64,000 bases of DNA from Microbacterium mangrovi (lineage in GTDB: Bacteria > Actinomycetota > Actinomycetes > Actinomycetales > Microbacteriaceae). Shown here one piece after another: positions 1-6,616 of this stretch (position 1 is its first letter; each line of letters starts with the position of its first letter). A program made the position numbers and the translations under genes. Where the stretch lies: assembly GCF_000802305.1 (NCBI RefSeq), contig NZ_JTDK01000020.1:1-64000 (forward strand), read 5' to 3'. The notes beneath the pieces were generated by a model that did no database searches, had not been told where the DNA came from, and worked only from the letters and a program-made list of their open reading frames with translations.

Positions 1-2
1 CC

Positions 3-647
3 GCGCTGGTCGCCGACCCGCGCACGAACGAGCAGCTCGCGTACGACCTGCTGATCGACGTGCTGCACACCGGGTCGCTTGCCGACGCCGCGTCGGTGTT
101 CGGTGCCCGGCAGGCCGGCGTGCGGGTCGTCGTCACCGACACCAGCCGCACCGGGTCCGGCGTCGCGGTCATCGAAGACACCAACACCACGGTGCCGGCC
201 GCGTTCGCCGCACAGCACGCGTGCGACACCGGCACCACCACCATCACCATCGACCCGGACGGCAACCCGCTCAACCTCGGCCGCGACACCCGCCTGTTCA
301 CCGCGAAACAACGCCTCGCGCTCGCGCAACGCGACGGCGGATGCGGCTGGACCGGGTGCGACAGACCACCCTCCTCCTGCGAAGCGCACCACATCGACCC
401 GCACTCCCACGGCGGCAGAACCGATGTGGACCGCGGCATCCTGCTGTGCAGGTTCCACCACATGAACCTGCACCACCACGGCTGGCGGATCACCCGTCAC
501 GGAACCGGACCCTTCATCCTCCACTCCCCCGACCCCGACATCGAACCCGTCATCCTGCACCAACGCCTCGAACGCCGATACGCGTTCGGCGACCTCCAAC
601 CACCACCCACCCGATTCCGAACCACCACACCCGAGGCCGCCGCATGA
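3..647 (+). CDS. HNH endonuclease domain protein (DUF222 family), C-terminal part
   Basis: The reading frame is open from the left edge, so the N-terminal DUF222 region lies outside the window. The visible ~214 residues contain a C-terminal HNH nuclease module: a CxxxxC pair (CGWTGC), the core CEAHHIDP with the catalytic His pair, and a second zinc/His segment CRFHHMNLHHHGW. DUF222/HNH proteins (mycobacterial 13E12-like) are multicopy in Microbacteriaceae and poorly characterised; nuclease activity is inferred from the motif. A second family member lies at 40784-42232. Confidence 0.85.
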   Translation, partial: ALVADPRTNEQLAYDLLIDVLHTGSLADAASVFGARQAGVRVVVTDTSRTGSGVAVIEDTNTTVPAAFAAQHACDTGTTTITIDPDGNPLNLGRDTRLFTAKQRLALAQRDGGCGWTGCDRPPSSCEAHHIDPHSHGGRTDVDRGILLCRFHHMNLHHHGWRITRHGTGPFILHSPDPDIEPVILHQRLERRYAFGDLQPPPTRFRTTTPEAAA

Positions 648-793
648 GATTCCGACCAGCCGCATGAGAGGAGCGCCAGTGCCCCACCGGACCCAACGCG
701 AACGCTCGCGCCTCGGGCACGACCAATTAGGGCAAGCGGGGTGCCCGATCCCACGGCGAGAACGCGCATTCCGGAGCCCGGACGCTGCCCCGG

Positions 794-799
794 TAGACT
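794..799 (+). promoter_or_regulatory. -10 box of aspS (leaderless type)
   Basis: TAGACT ends 8 nt before the GTG at 808, as expected if transcription begins at or next to the start codon. No Shine-Dalgarno sequence is seen in front of either possible start. Confidence 0.6.
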
Positions 800-807
800 C
801 GATGCTC

Positions 808-2148
808 GTGAGTGAACGCGTTCTGGTCAGCCAGCTGAAGGCCCTTGATGACGGCCCCGTCTCCGTGTCGGGATGGGTGGAGACCGTCCGCGATCAGAAG
901 AAGGTGCAGTTCGTCATCCTCCGCGATGAGACCGGCGCCGTGCAGCTGGTGAACCCGGCCACGCGCCCGGCCGAGGACGGGAGCGAGCAGGATGCCGCCG
1001 CTCTGGCTCTCACCGACCTCATCTCGAACCTCGCCCACGGCACGTTCCTGACCGTCACCGGCACCCTGAAGCACGACGAGCGCGTCAAGCTCGGCGGCGT
1101 CGAGATCAAGATCGGCGCGCTGGAGGTGGCCGCGGCATCCCTCCCGGAGACGCCGATCGCCACCGACTCCAGCCTCGACAAGCGCATGGACTGGCGCTTC
1201 ATCGACCTGCGCACGCGCCGCAACAACCTGATCTTCCGCATCCAGACGACCCTCGAGCACGCGATGCGCAACTACTGGGTCGAGCGGGACTACATCGAGA
1301 TCCACACCCCCAAGCTGATGTCGAGCCCGTCCGAGTCGCGCGCCGAGCTGTTCCAGCTCGAGTACTTCGGCGACCAGACGGCCTACCTCGCGCAGAGCCC
1401 GCAGCACTTCAAGCAGATGGCTCAGGCGGCCGGCTTCGGCAAGGTGTTCGAGATCGCCGACGCCTTCCGCGCCGACCCGTCGTTCACCAGCCGCCACGCG
1501 ACCGAGTTCACCTCGATCGACGCCGAGATCAGCTGGATCGACTCCCACGAAGACGTCGCCCGCATGCAGGAGGAACTCCTCGCCACGGCGTTCCAGGCGG
1601 TCAAGGACAAGCACGGCGCCGAGATCGAGGAGCTGTTCGGCCTCGAGGTGACGGTTCCGGCTCTGCCGTTCCCCCGCATCCCGCTCGCCGAGGCGCGCGA
1701 GATCGTCAAGGCGCGCGGCTACGAGATCCCCCGCACCGACGGCGACCTCGACCCCGAGGGCGAGCGCCAGATCTTCGCGCACGTCAAGGAGACGTACGAC
1801 CACGACTTCGTGTTCGTCACCGACTACCACCCCGAGATCCGGCCGTTCTACCACATGCGCAACCCCGAGACCGGGATGACGAACAGCTATGACCTGATCT
1901 ACCGCGGCACCGAGATCACCACCGGTGCACAGCGCGAGCACCGCGTCGAGGTGCTCGAGGCGCAGGCCGTCGAGAAGGGTCTCGACCCGGAGGGGCTCGA
2001 GCACTACCTCGACTTCTTCCGGTACGGCGTGCCCCCGCACGGCGGGTTCGGGATGGGCCTGGCGCGACTCCTGATGCTGCTGCTCGGCGAGTCCTCGATC
2101 CGTGAGGTCACGTACCTGTTCCGCGGCCCGACGCGCCTCGCGCCGTAG
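808..2148 (+). CDS. aspS: Aspartate--tRNA(Asp/Asn) ligase, archaeal/eukaryotic type
   Basis: Charges tRNA with aspartate in the cytoplasm. About 446 residues: N-terminal OB-fold anticodon-binding domain (~1-110), then a class II catalytic core with AQSPQ, FRADPSFTSRH (motif 2), RGTEITTGAQREH and GGFGMGLARL (motif 3). The length lacks the GAD insertion of the ~590-residue bacterial AspRS, which places it in the archaeal-type, often non-discriminating, group; such enzymes also make Asp-tRNA(Asn) for GatCAB. The start is chosen at GTG 808 because of the -10 box; an in-frame ATG at 802 is only 2 nt after that box. Whether it is discriminating cannot be told from sequence alone. Confidence 0.9.
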   Translation: MSERVLVSQLKALDDGPVSVSGWVETVRDQKKVQFVILRDETGAVQLVNPATRPAEDGSEQDAAALALTDLISNLAHGTFLTVTGTLKHDERVKLGGVEIKIGALEVAAASLPETPIATDSSLDKRMDWRFIDLRTRRNNLIFRIQTTLEHAMRNYWVERDYIEIHTPKLMSSPSESRAELFQLEYFGDQTAYLAQSPQHFKQMAQAAGFGKVFEIADAFRADPSFTSRHATEFTSIDAEISWIDSHEDVARMQEELLATAFQAVKDKHGAEIEELFGLEVTVPALPFPRIPLAEAREIVKARGYEIPRTDGDLDPEGERQIFAHVKETYDHDFVFVTDYHPEIRPFYHMRNPETGMTNSYDLIYRGTEITTGAQREHRVEVLEAQAVEKGLDPEGLEHYLDFFRYGVPPHGGFGMGLARLLMLLLGESSIREVTYLFRGPTRLAP

Positions 2149-2160
2149 CATCCGCTTCTG

Positions 2161-2179
2161 CGCCTGTCCGAGACAGGCG
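2161..2179 (+). terminator. Short hairpin behind aspS
   Basis: CGCCTGT, five-nt loop CCGAG, ACAGGCG: a 7-bp stem 12 nt after the aspS stop. It is directly followed by the much longer hairpin at 2181-2229. Confidence 0.4.
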
Positions 2180-2180
2180 G

Positions 2181-2229
2181 ATGGCCCAGAACAGGACGAT
2201 TCCGCGCGAATCGTCCTGTTCTGGGCCAT
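2181..2229. terminator. Perfect 21-bp inverted repeat between convergent genes
   Basis: Arms 2181-2201 and 2209-2229 are perfect reverse complements over 21 bp, separated by the 7-nt loop CCGCGCG. It lies between aspS (+) and the rhodanese/glutaredoxin pair (-), so it could terminate both transcripts. No long U-run follows on the + strand (GTGCTGTTTCC). Confidence 0.65.
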
Positions 2230-2348
2230 CGTGCTGTTTCCGGCCGACCGGGTTCAGCATGACGCCCAGGGCCGTCGCCTACGGGCATCCACCCGACGCG
2301 AGACGTCCGCGTCAGGGCGCGCCTTGACCCGCCCGGTGGACGCGGGGG

Positions 2349-2603
2349 TCAGCCGGCGAGCGCGCTGCGCAGCCGCGCGGCGTCCAGCCGCCAGTGGGCG
2401 TGCAGGTGCCCGTCGATGAGCACGGCCGGGATCTTCTCCCACCACTGCTCGTAGAGCGCGGGGTCGTCGAGGATGGATGCCTCGATGACCTCGATCTCGT
2501 CGGCCCGCGCTTCGGGGAGGTCGGCGAGCACCTGGTCGACGATCTCGTGGGCGACGTCGCACAGGTGACAGTCGGGCTTGCCGATGAGGGTCAGCGTGGT
2601 CAT
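2349..2603 (-). CDS. Glutaredoxin-like thiol protein
   Basis: An 84-residue thioredoxin-fold protein with CHLC at residues 12-15, the expected place after strand 1, and the cis-proline segment KIPAVLIDG. It is a short bacterial glutaredoxin-like (DUF836-type) protein, probably a thiol-disulfide oxidoreductase of unknown partner. It starts 1 nt after the stop of the upstream rhodanese gene, so the two form one transcript. A joint role in thiol/sulfane-sulfur handling is inference. Confidence 0.8.
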   Translation of the reverse strand: MTTLTLIGKPDCHLCDVAHEIVDQVLADLPEARADEIEVIEASILDDPALYEQWWEKIPAVLIDGHLHAHWRLDAARLRSALAG

Positions 2604-2604
2604 G

Positions 2605-2898
2605 TCACGAGGCGAGGGGGAACCCCGCCGCCGCCCATTCGCCGGTGCCGCCGTCGACGTTCGTGGCGTCGTAGCCGCGCGCCTCGAGGGCCTGCACCAC
2701 GCGGGCGGAGCGGCCGCCGACCTGGCAGATCACATCGAAGGCGCCGTCGGGCAGCTCGTGCAGGCGTTCGCCGATGACCGACATCGGGAGGTTGACCGCA
2801 CCCGGGACGTGCCCGGCGGCGAACTCGTCGGCCTCGCGCACGTCGATGAGCGGGACGTCCTCGCGCTCGCGCAGCTGCTGGACCGTGATCGACTTCAT
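2605..2898 (-). CDS. Rhodanese-like domain protein
   Basis: A 97-residue single rhodanese domain: IDVREADEFAAGHVPGAVNLP near the N-terminus and an active-site loop CQVGGRS with the catalytic Cys. Single-domain rhodaneses transfer or carry sulfane sulfur. The start at 2898 (MKSITVQQL) is chosen because it matches the family N-terminus and an AGGAGG-like site (GTCAGGAGGATTC) precedes it; a start at 2937 adds non-conserved residues. First gene of the rhodanese-glutaredoxin pair. Confidence 0.85.
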   Translation of the reverse strand: MKSITVQQLREREDVPLIDVREADEFAAGHVPGAVNLPMSVIGERLHELPDGAFDVICQVGGRSARVVQALEARGYDATNVDGGTGEWAAAGFPLAS

Positions 2899-2970
2899 GA
2901 ATCCTCCTGACGGATGCGGCAAACACGAAGCGCCCATCCGGGACGGACAGGCGCTCGGTGTCGGTGCCGC

Positions 2971-3069
2971 TTACTTCTTGTTGCGGCGCTGGTGGCGAGT
3001 CTTGCGAAGCAGCTTGCGGTGCTTCTTCTTCGCCATGCGCTTACGGCGCTTCTTGATGACAGAACCCAC
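2971..3069 (-). CDS. Small ribosomal protein bS22 (AURKAIP1/COX24 domain)
   Basis: A 32-residue, extremely basic protein that starts with GTG, includes KKRRKRMAKKKHRK and ends RHQRRNKK. This matches the actinobacterial bS22 protein, which binds 16S rRNA in the 30S subunit. AGTGAGG lies 6 nt before the GTG. In mycobacteria the same gene sits next to an excisionase/BldC-like gene (Rv0500A-Rv0500B) near proC. Here the BldC-like gene is immediately upstream and proC about 6 kb away. Confidence 0.92.
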   Translation of the reverse strand: MGSVIKKRRKRMAKKKHRKLLRKTRHQRRNKK

Positions 3070-3149
3070 GGAAAACCTCACTAAGTCGGGGTCTGGACGC
3101 GATGATCGCGCCCGGGATCGGGCAAAACGGAAAAATGCCTCGGAACAGT

Positions 3150-3341
3150 CTAGCCGACGTCGCTGGCAGGACGTTGCAGCAGTTCCGTGACGGCCGACTC
3201 GGGCACCCGGTAGCTGCGCCCGAAGCGCACGGCGGGCAGTTCTCCCGCGTGCACCATGCGATAGACCGTCATCTTCGACACGCGCATCAGCGCGGCGACT
3301 TCGGCGACGGTCAGAAAGCGCACGTCTGCGAACTCCGACAT
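3150..3341 (-). CDS. BldC-like small helix-turn-helix DNA-binding protein
   Basis: A 63-residue MerR-like winged HTH of the excisionase/BldC family: FLTVAEVAALMRVSKMTVYR as the HTH, then the wing GELPAVRFGRSYRVPESAV. BldC is a developmental regulator in Streptomyces; orthologous small proteins occur across Actinobacteria. The start at 3341 is preferred over 3371 because GAAGAGGAAC lies just before it. It is on the same strand as bS22, 80 nt upstream, a conserved arrangement. Confidence 0.85.
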   Translation of the reverse strand: MSEFADVRFLTVAEVAALMRVSKMTVYRMVHAGELPAVRFGRSYRVPESAVTELLQRPASDVG

Positions 3342-3425
3342 CCGGTTCCTCTTCCCCAGTCGATTGACCACACTCTATGGCTCCGCGGGGTGCGTGTAAA
3401 CCCGAGTGGCTCGTGTGACCCGCAC

Positions 3426-4361
3426 TCAGGAGCCGGCGGCATCCTTCGCCTGCCGCTGGCGGGCGCGTTCGCGCGCCTCGCGCAGCGCCGCGCGCTCTTC
3501 CTTGTGCGCGGCGCGCAGCAGCTTCTCGGCCTCGCGGACCTTCTTGCGGGTCTCGCGCACGCGGCGGTCGGATGCCACCTCCGGCGCCTCGGGCAGCGGC
3601 CCGCGCGAGGGCGCCGCGGCGGTCCCCACGGCGAGGGCCTCGAGGTGTGCGGCGATCCCGTCGATGATGCGGTCGAGCCCGAAGCGGAACGGATCGCTGC
3701 CCGACGAGAGCACCCCTGCGGCGATGGCGCGGTGCAGCGACGGGTATTCGTCGGCGGTCACCAGGCGGGCGAGGAGGCCGTCGGACTCGTGCCCGACCGC
3801 GTCGTAGTCGCTGCCGGTCTCGGCCGCGCGGCGGGTCATCCCGGCGACGGCCATCGCGTACCAGTGCGCGTAGCCGGTGAGCATCAGCATCAGCGACAGG
3901 CGCTCGTCGTCGTCGAACGGCGTGTCGTCGAAGACCTGGATGCCGGCATCCATCCACGCGGCGGTGCCGGGCGTGGGCGAGATGCCCGCGATCGGGATCT
4001 CGATCGCCCACGGGTGGGCGAGATAGGCGGAGAGCAGTGCGTCGTGGAACGCGATGGCGCGCTCGCGCCAGCCCTCCCCCGTGATCGGTCCCGGCGCCCC
4101 GACGGCGGCCTCCTGCATGAGCAGGATGAGGTCGTCCTTCGCGCTGATGTACCGGTACAGCGACATCGGCGTGTATCCCAGCCGGCTGGCGACCGCGGCC
4201 ATCGACACGGCGCCGAGCCCTTCGGCGTCGGCGAGTTCGACGGCCGCCTCCACGATGCGCTCGACGCTCATCTCGCGCTTGGGTCCGCGCTGGGGGCTCG
4301 CGGCGACGCCCCAGGCCAGCGCGATTCCGCGCGGCAGGTCGTCGAGATCGGTGTCGCTCAT
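3426..4361 (-). CDS. TetR-family transcriptional regulator
   Basis: 311 residues: N-terminal TetR HTH (VERIVEAAVELADAEGLGAVSMAAVASRLGYTPMSLYRYISAKDDL), a TetR_C-type ligand domain, and an unusual Arg/Lys/Glu-rich C-terminal helix of ~50 residues (REAEKLLRAAHKEERAALREARERA), probably a coiled coil. It is divergent from a DrrA/DrrB-type exporter, which it probably represses. The start at 4361 sits 7 nt after TAGGAT (leaderless); the ATG at 4370 overlaps that -10 box and is less likely. Confidence 0.88.
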   Translation of the reverse strand: MSDTDLDDLPRGIALAWGVAASPQRGPKREMSVERIVEAAVELADAEGLGAVSMAAVASRLGYTPMSLYRYISAKDDLILLMQEAAVGAPGPITGEGWRERAIAFHDALLSAYLAHPWAIEIPIAGISPTPGTAAWMDAGIQVFDDTPFDDDERLSLMLMLTGYAHWYAMAVAGMTRRAAETGSDYDAVGHESDGLLARLVTADEYPSLHRAIAAGVLSSGSDPFRFGLDRIIDGIAAHLEALAVGTAAAPSRGPLPEAPEVASDRRVRETRKKVREAEKLLRAAHKEERAALREARERARQRQAKDAAGS

Positions 4362-4368
4362 GGTCGCC

Positions 4369-4374
4369 ATCCTA
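4369..4374 (-). promoter_or_regulatory. -10 box of the TetR gene (leaderless type)
   Basis: TAGGAT on the minus strand, 7 nt before the ATG at 4361. Confidence 0.55.
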
Positions 4375-4385
4375 GGCTTGTGTAT

Positions 4386-4432
4386 GTCATAAACAGTATG
4401 TTACGGTCATAAACAGTTTCGGTCATAAACAG
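4386..4432. repeat. Three direct repeats GTCATAAACAG, probable TetR operator
   Basis: GTCATAAACAG occurs at 4386-4396, 4406-4416 and 4422-4432, all in one orientation (20- and 16-bp spacing), in the 84-bp gap between the TetR gene and the ABC exporter. It is markedly AT-rich against its surroundings. Direct rather than inverted repeats are unusual for a TetR site. The repeats run almost to the ribosome-binding site of the ABC gene (AGAGAGGATGCCGAG). Confidence 0.7.
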
Positions 4433-4445
4433 AGAGGATGCCGAG

Positions 4446-5342
4446 ATGTCCCCTGCCATCGATGTGCACGACCTGCACGTCTCCTACGGCACGCAGAGCG
4501 TGCTCGCCGGCCTCGACCTGACCGTCGCGCCGGGTGAGGTGTTCGCCCTCCTCGGCCCCAACGGCGCCGGGAAGACGACCGCCATCTCCGTCCTGACCAC
4601 GCTCGCCGTGCCGGCATCCGGCACCGCCCGCGTGGCGGGGTTCGATGTGGTGACCGATCCCGTCGAGGTGCGGCGGCGGATCGCGCTGACCGGTCAGAGC
4701 ACCGCGGTCGACGACTCACTCACCGCGACCGAGAACCTCACGATGCTCGGCCGGCTGTCCGGCCTGTCGTCGCGCGCCGCCCGTGCTCGCGCGAGCGAGC
4801 TGCTCGCGCAGTTCGCCCTGACGGATGCCGCCTCCCGGCGGGTCAAGACGTTCTCCGGCGGCATGCGGCGCCGGCTCGACCTCGCCCTGAGCTTCGTGGT
4901 GACGCCGGAAGTGCTCTTCCTCGACGAGCCCACGACGGGAGTCGATCCGCGCAGCCGCCTCGACCTGTGGAGCGTCATCCGCACGCTCGCCGACGCCGGC
5001 ACGACGGTGTTCCTCACCACGCAGTACCTCGAAGAGGCCGACCTGCTCGCCGACCGCGTCGCGATCCTCGACGGCGGACGGATCGTCCAGACGGGCACGC
5101 CCGAACACCTGAAGTCCCTCGTCGGCAGCGACACCCTCGTGCTGAGCGGCACCGACGGCGACGCCCTCGGCGAGATCCCCACCGACGGCACCGTCGCCGG
5201 CCTCCGCCGCGCGCTCGACGCCATCCCGGCGGCCGAAGCCGGCGCGGCCGTCGCGCTTCGCCGGCCCACCCTCGACGACGTGTTCCTGAACCTCACCGCG
5301 TCGCCGGCCGACGCCCGCATCCCCGAGGAGGTCGCATCATGA
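4446..5342 (+). CDS. ABC transporter ATP-binding protein (DrrA-like, multidrug/daunorubicin type)
   Basis: A 298-residue ATPase subunit: Walker A GPNGAGKT at residues 37-44, signature FSGGMRRRLDLALS near 140, Walker B VLFLDEPTTGVDP near 160, and a C-terminal DrrA-type extension. With the membrane subunit behind it (ATGA overlap) it should form an ABC-2-type exporter. The substrate is unknown; DrrA relatives export antibiotics or lipids. The divergent TetR gene and operator-like repeats suggest substrate-induced expression. Confidence 0.92.
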   Translation: MSPAIDVHDLHVSYGTQSVLAGLDLTVAPGEVFALLGPNGAGKTTAISVLTTLAVPASGTARVAGFDVVTDPVEVRRRIALTGQSTAVDDSLTATENLTMLGRLSGLSSRAARARASELLAQFALTDAASRRVKTFSGGMRRRLDLALSFVVTPEVLFLDEPTTGVDPRSRLDLWSVIRTLADAGTTVFLTTQYLEEADLLADRVAILDGGRIVQTGTPEHLKSLVGSDTLVLSGTDGDALGEIPTDGTVAGLRRALDAIPAAEAGAAVALRRPTLDDVFLNLTASPADARIPEEVAS

Positions 5343-6124
5343 CCATCGCCCTGCCCACGCCCCGCCCGCGGCTGCGCGGCATCACCGCCGAATCGGTGTT
5401 CGTGCGGCGCAGTCTCACCCAGTCGCTGCGCGACGGGGAGTCGCTCAGCATGTCGATCATGCTGCCGGTCATGATCATGCTGCTGTTCACCTACGTGTTC
5501 GGGGGCGCGCTCGAAGCCGACGGGCGATACGTCGACTACGTCGTGCCCGGCATCATCCTGCTGTGCGCCGGGTTCGGCGCCGCGACCACCGCGACCTACG
5601 TCGCCCGCGACATGACCACCGGCATCATCGACCGGTTCCGCACCATGCCGCTGCGCGCGAGCGCCGTCCTGACCGGCCACGTCGTTGCCAGCCTCGTGCG
5701 CAACCTCGTCGCCACCGCCGTCGTGATCGGCGTGGCGTTCGCCGTCGGATTCCGCCCGTCCGCCGACGTCGTGTCGTGGGTGCTCGCCCTTCTCCTGATC
5801 GCGCTCTACATCCTCGCGATCACGTACCTGTTCGCCGCGATCGGGCTCGCCGCCGGCAGCCCCGAGGCGGCCAGCGGCTACGGCTTCATCGTGATGTTCC
5901 TGCCGTACCTGTCGAGCGCATTCGTGCCGGTGGACACCATGCCCGCCTGGCTGCAGTGGGTCGCCGAGAACCAGCCGATCACCCCGATCATCGAGACGAT
6001 CCGCGGGCTCCTCATGGGCACCCCGCTCGGCACCGAACCCTGGTGGGCGCTGGGGTGGATCGCCGTGATCGTCGCGGTGTCGGCCGTGTGGGGCGCGTGG
6101 CTGTTCCGGCGGTCGCGCCGCTGA
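5339..6124 (+). CDS. ABC transporter permease (ABC-2/DrrB-like)
   Basis: A 261-residue ABC-2 membrane subunit with about six hydrophobic segments (for example MLPVMIMLLFTYVFGGAL, VLALLLIALYILAITYLFAAIGLAAG), the conserved central RFRTMPLRASAVLTGH segment and the late LPYLSSAFVPVDTMPAWLQWVAENQPITPIIETIRGLL block typical of DrrB. Its ATG overlaps the stop of the ATPase gene by 4 nt (ATGA), so translation is coupled. Confidence 0.92.
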   Translation: MTIALPTPRPRLRGITAESVFVRRSLTQSLRDGESLSMSIMLPVMIMLLFTYVFGGALEADGRYVDYVVPGIILLCAGFGAATTATYVARDMTTGIIDRFRTMPLRASAVLTGHVVASLVRNLVATAVVIGVAFAVGFRPSADVVSWVLALLLIALYILAITYLFAAIGLAAGSPEAASGYGFIVMFLPYLSSAFVPVDTMPAWLQWVAENQPITPIIETIRGLLMGTPLGTEPWWALGWIAVIVAVSAVWGAWLFRRSRR

Positions 6125-6145
6125 TCCGGTGCGCGACGGGCGTCG

Positions 6146-6559
6146 TCAGGGACGGCCCGGCAGATTGCGCAGCACGCTGTCGAGAGCGTGCTTCGCGGAT
6201 GCCGCGGCCCTCCCGACGACGTCTGCCGCGTGCAGGGCCTCTTCGGGAAGGGCTCCGGAGATCTGCTCGGCGAGCGCGGCGTGGTCGGTCTCGAGGAACG
6301 GCACCAGCCACGCGTCGATCTCATCGAGCGGGTGCGTGGACAGCGAGTAGAACCGGTGCTGGCCCTCTTCGCGCACCGCGACGAGTCCGGCATCCCGCAG
6401 CACGCGCAGGTGCTTGGACACGGTGGGCTGACTGACGCCGAGTTCGCCCACGATCTGCGACACGCTCGATCCGTCGGGGTAGGCCGTCGCGCGGTCCAGC
6501 AGCAGACGCAGGATGTCACGACGCGTACCGTCTGCGATCACGTCGAAGATATCCGCCAT
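6146..6559 (-). CDS. ArsR-family winged-helix regulator
   Basis: 137 residues. N-terminal winged HTH: GTRRDILRLLLD, then VSQIVGELGVSQPTVSKHLRVLRDAGLV with wing EEGQHRFYSLS. No metal-binding Cys cluster is visible, so it is an ArsR-fold regulator of another type. It is convergent with the ABC permease and divergent from trkH. The start at 6559 lies 6 nt after TAACCT (leaderless). Confidence 0.88.
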   Translation of the reverse strand: MADIFDVIADGTRRDILRLLLDRATAYPDGSSVSQIVGELGVSQPTVSKHLRVLRDAGLVAVREEGQHRFYSLSTHPLDEIDAWLVPFLETDHAALAEQISGALPEEALHAADVVGRAAASAKHALDSVLRNLPGRP

Positions 6560-6565
6560 GAACAC

Positions 6566-6571
6566 AGGTTA
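6566..6571 (-). promoter_or_regulatory. -10 box of the ArsR gene (leaderless type)
   Basis: TAACCT on the minus strand, 6 nt before the ATG at 6559. Confidence 0.55.
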
Positions 6572-6604
6572 GCCGGGGTCCCGCGGCGGCGCACGGCGCC
6601 GGGC

Positions 6605-6610
6605 TAGCAT
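6605..6610 (+). promoter_or_regulatory. -10 box of trkH (leaderless type)
   Basis: TAGCAT, 6 nt before the GTG at 6617. Confidence 0.55.
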
Positions 6611-6616
6611 GTCGGG

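Noticed and set aside
727..2229. 500-residue ORF opposite aspS
   Set aside because: Antisense shadow of a well-supported conserved gene; Arg/Val/Glu/Asp-rich composition typical of high-GC shadows.
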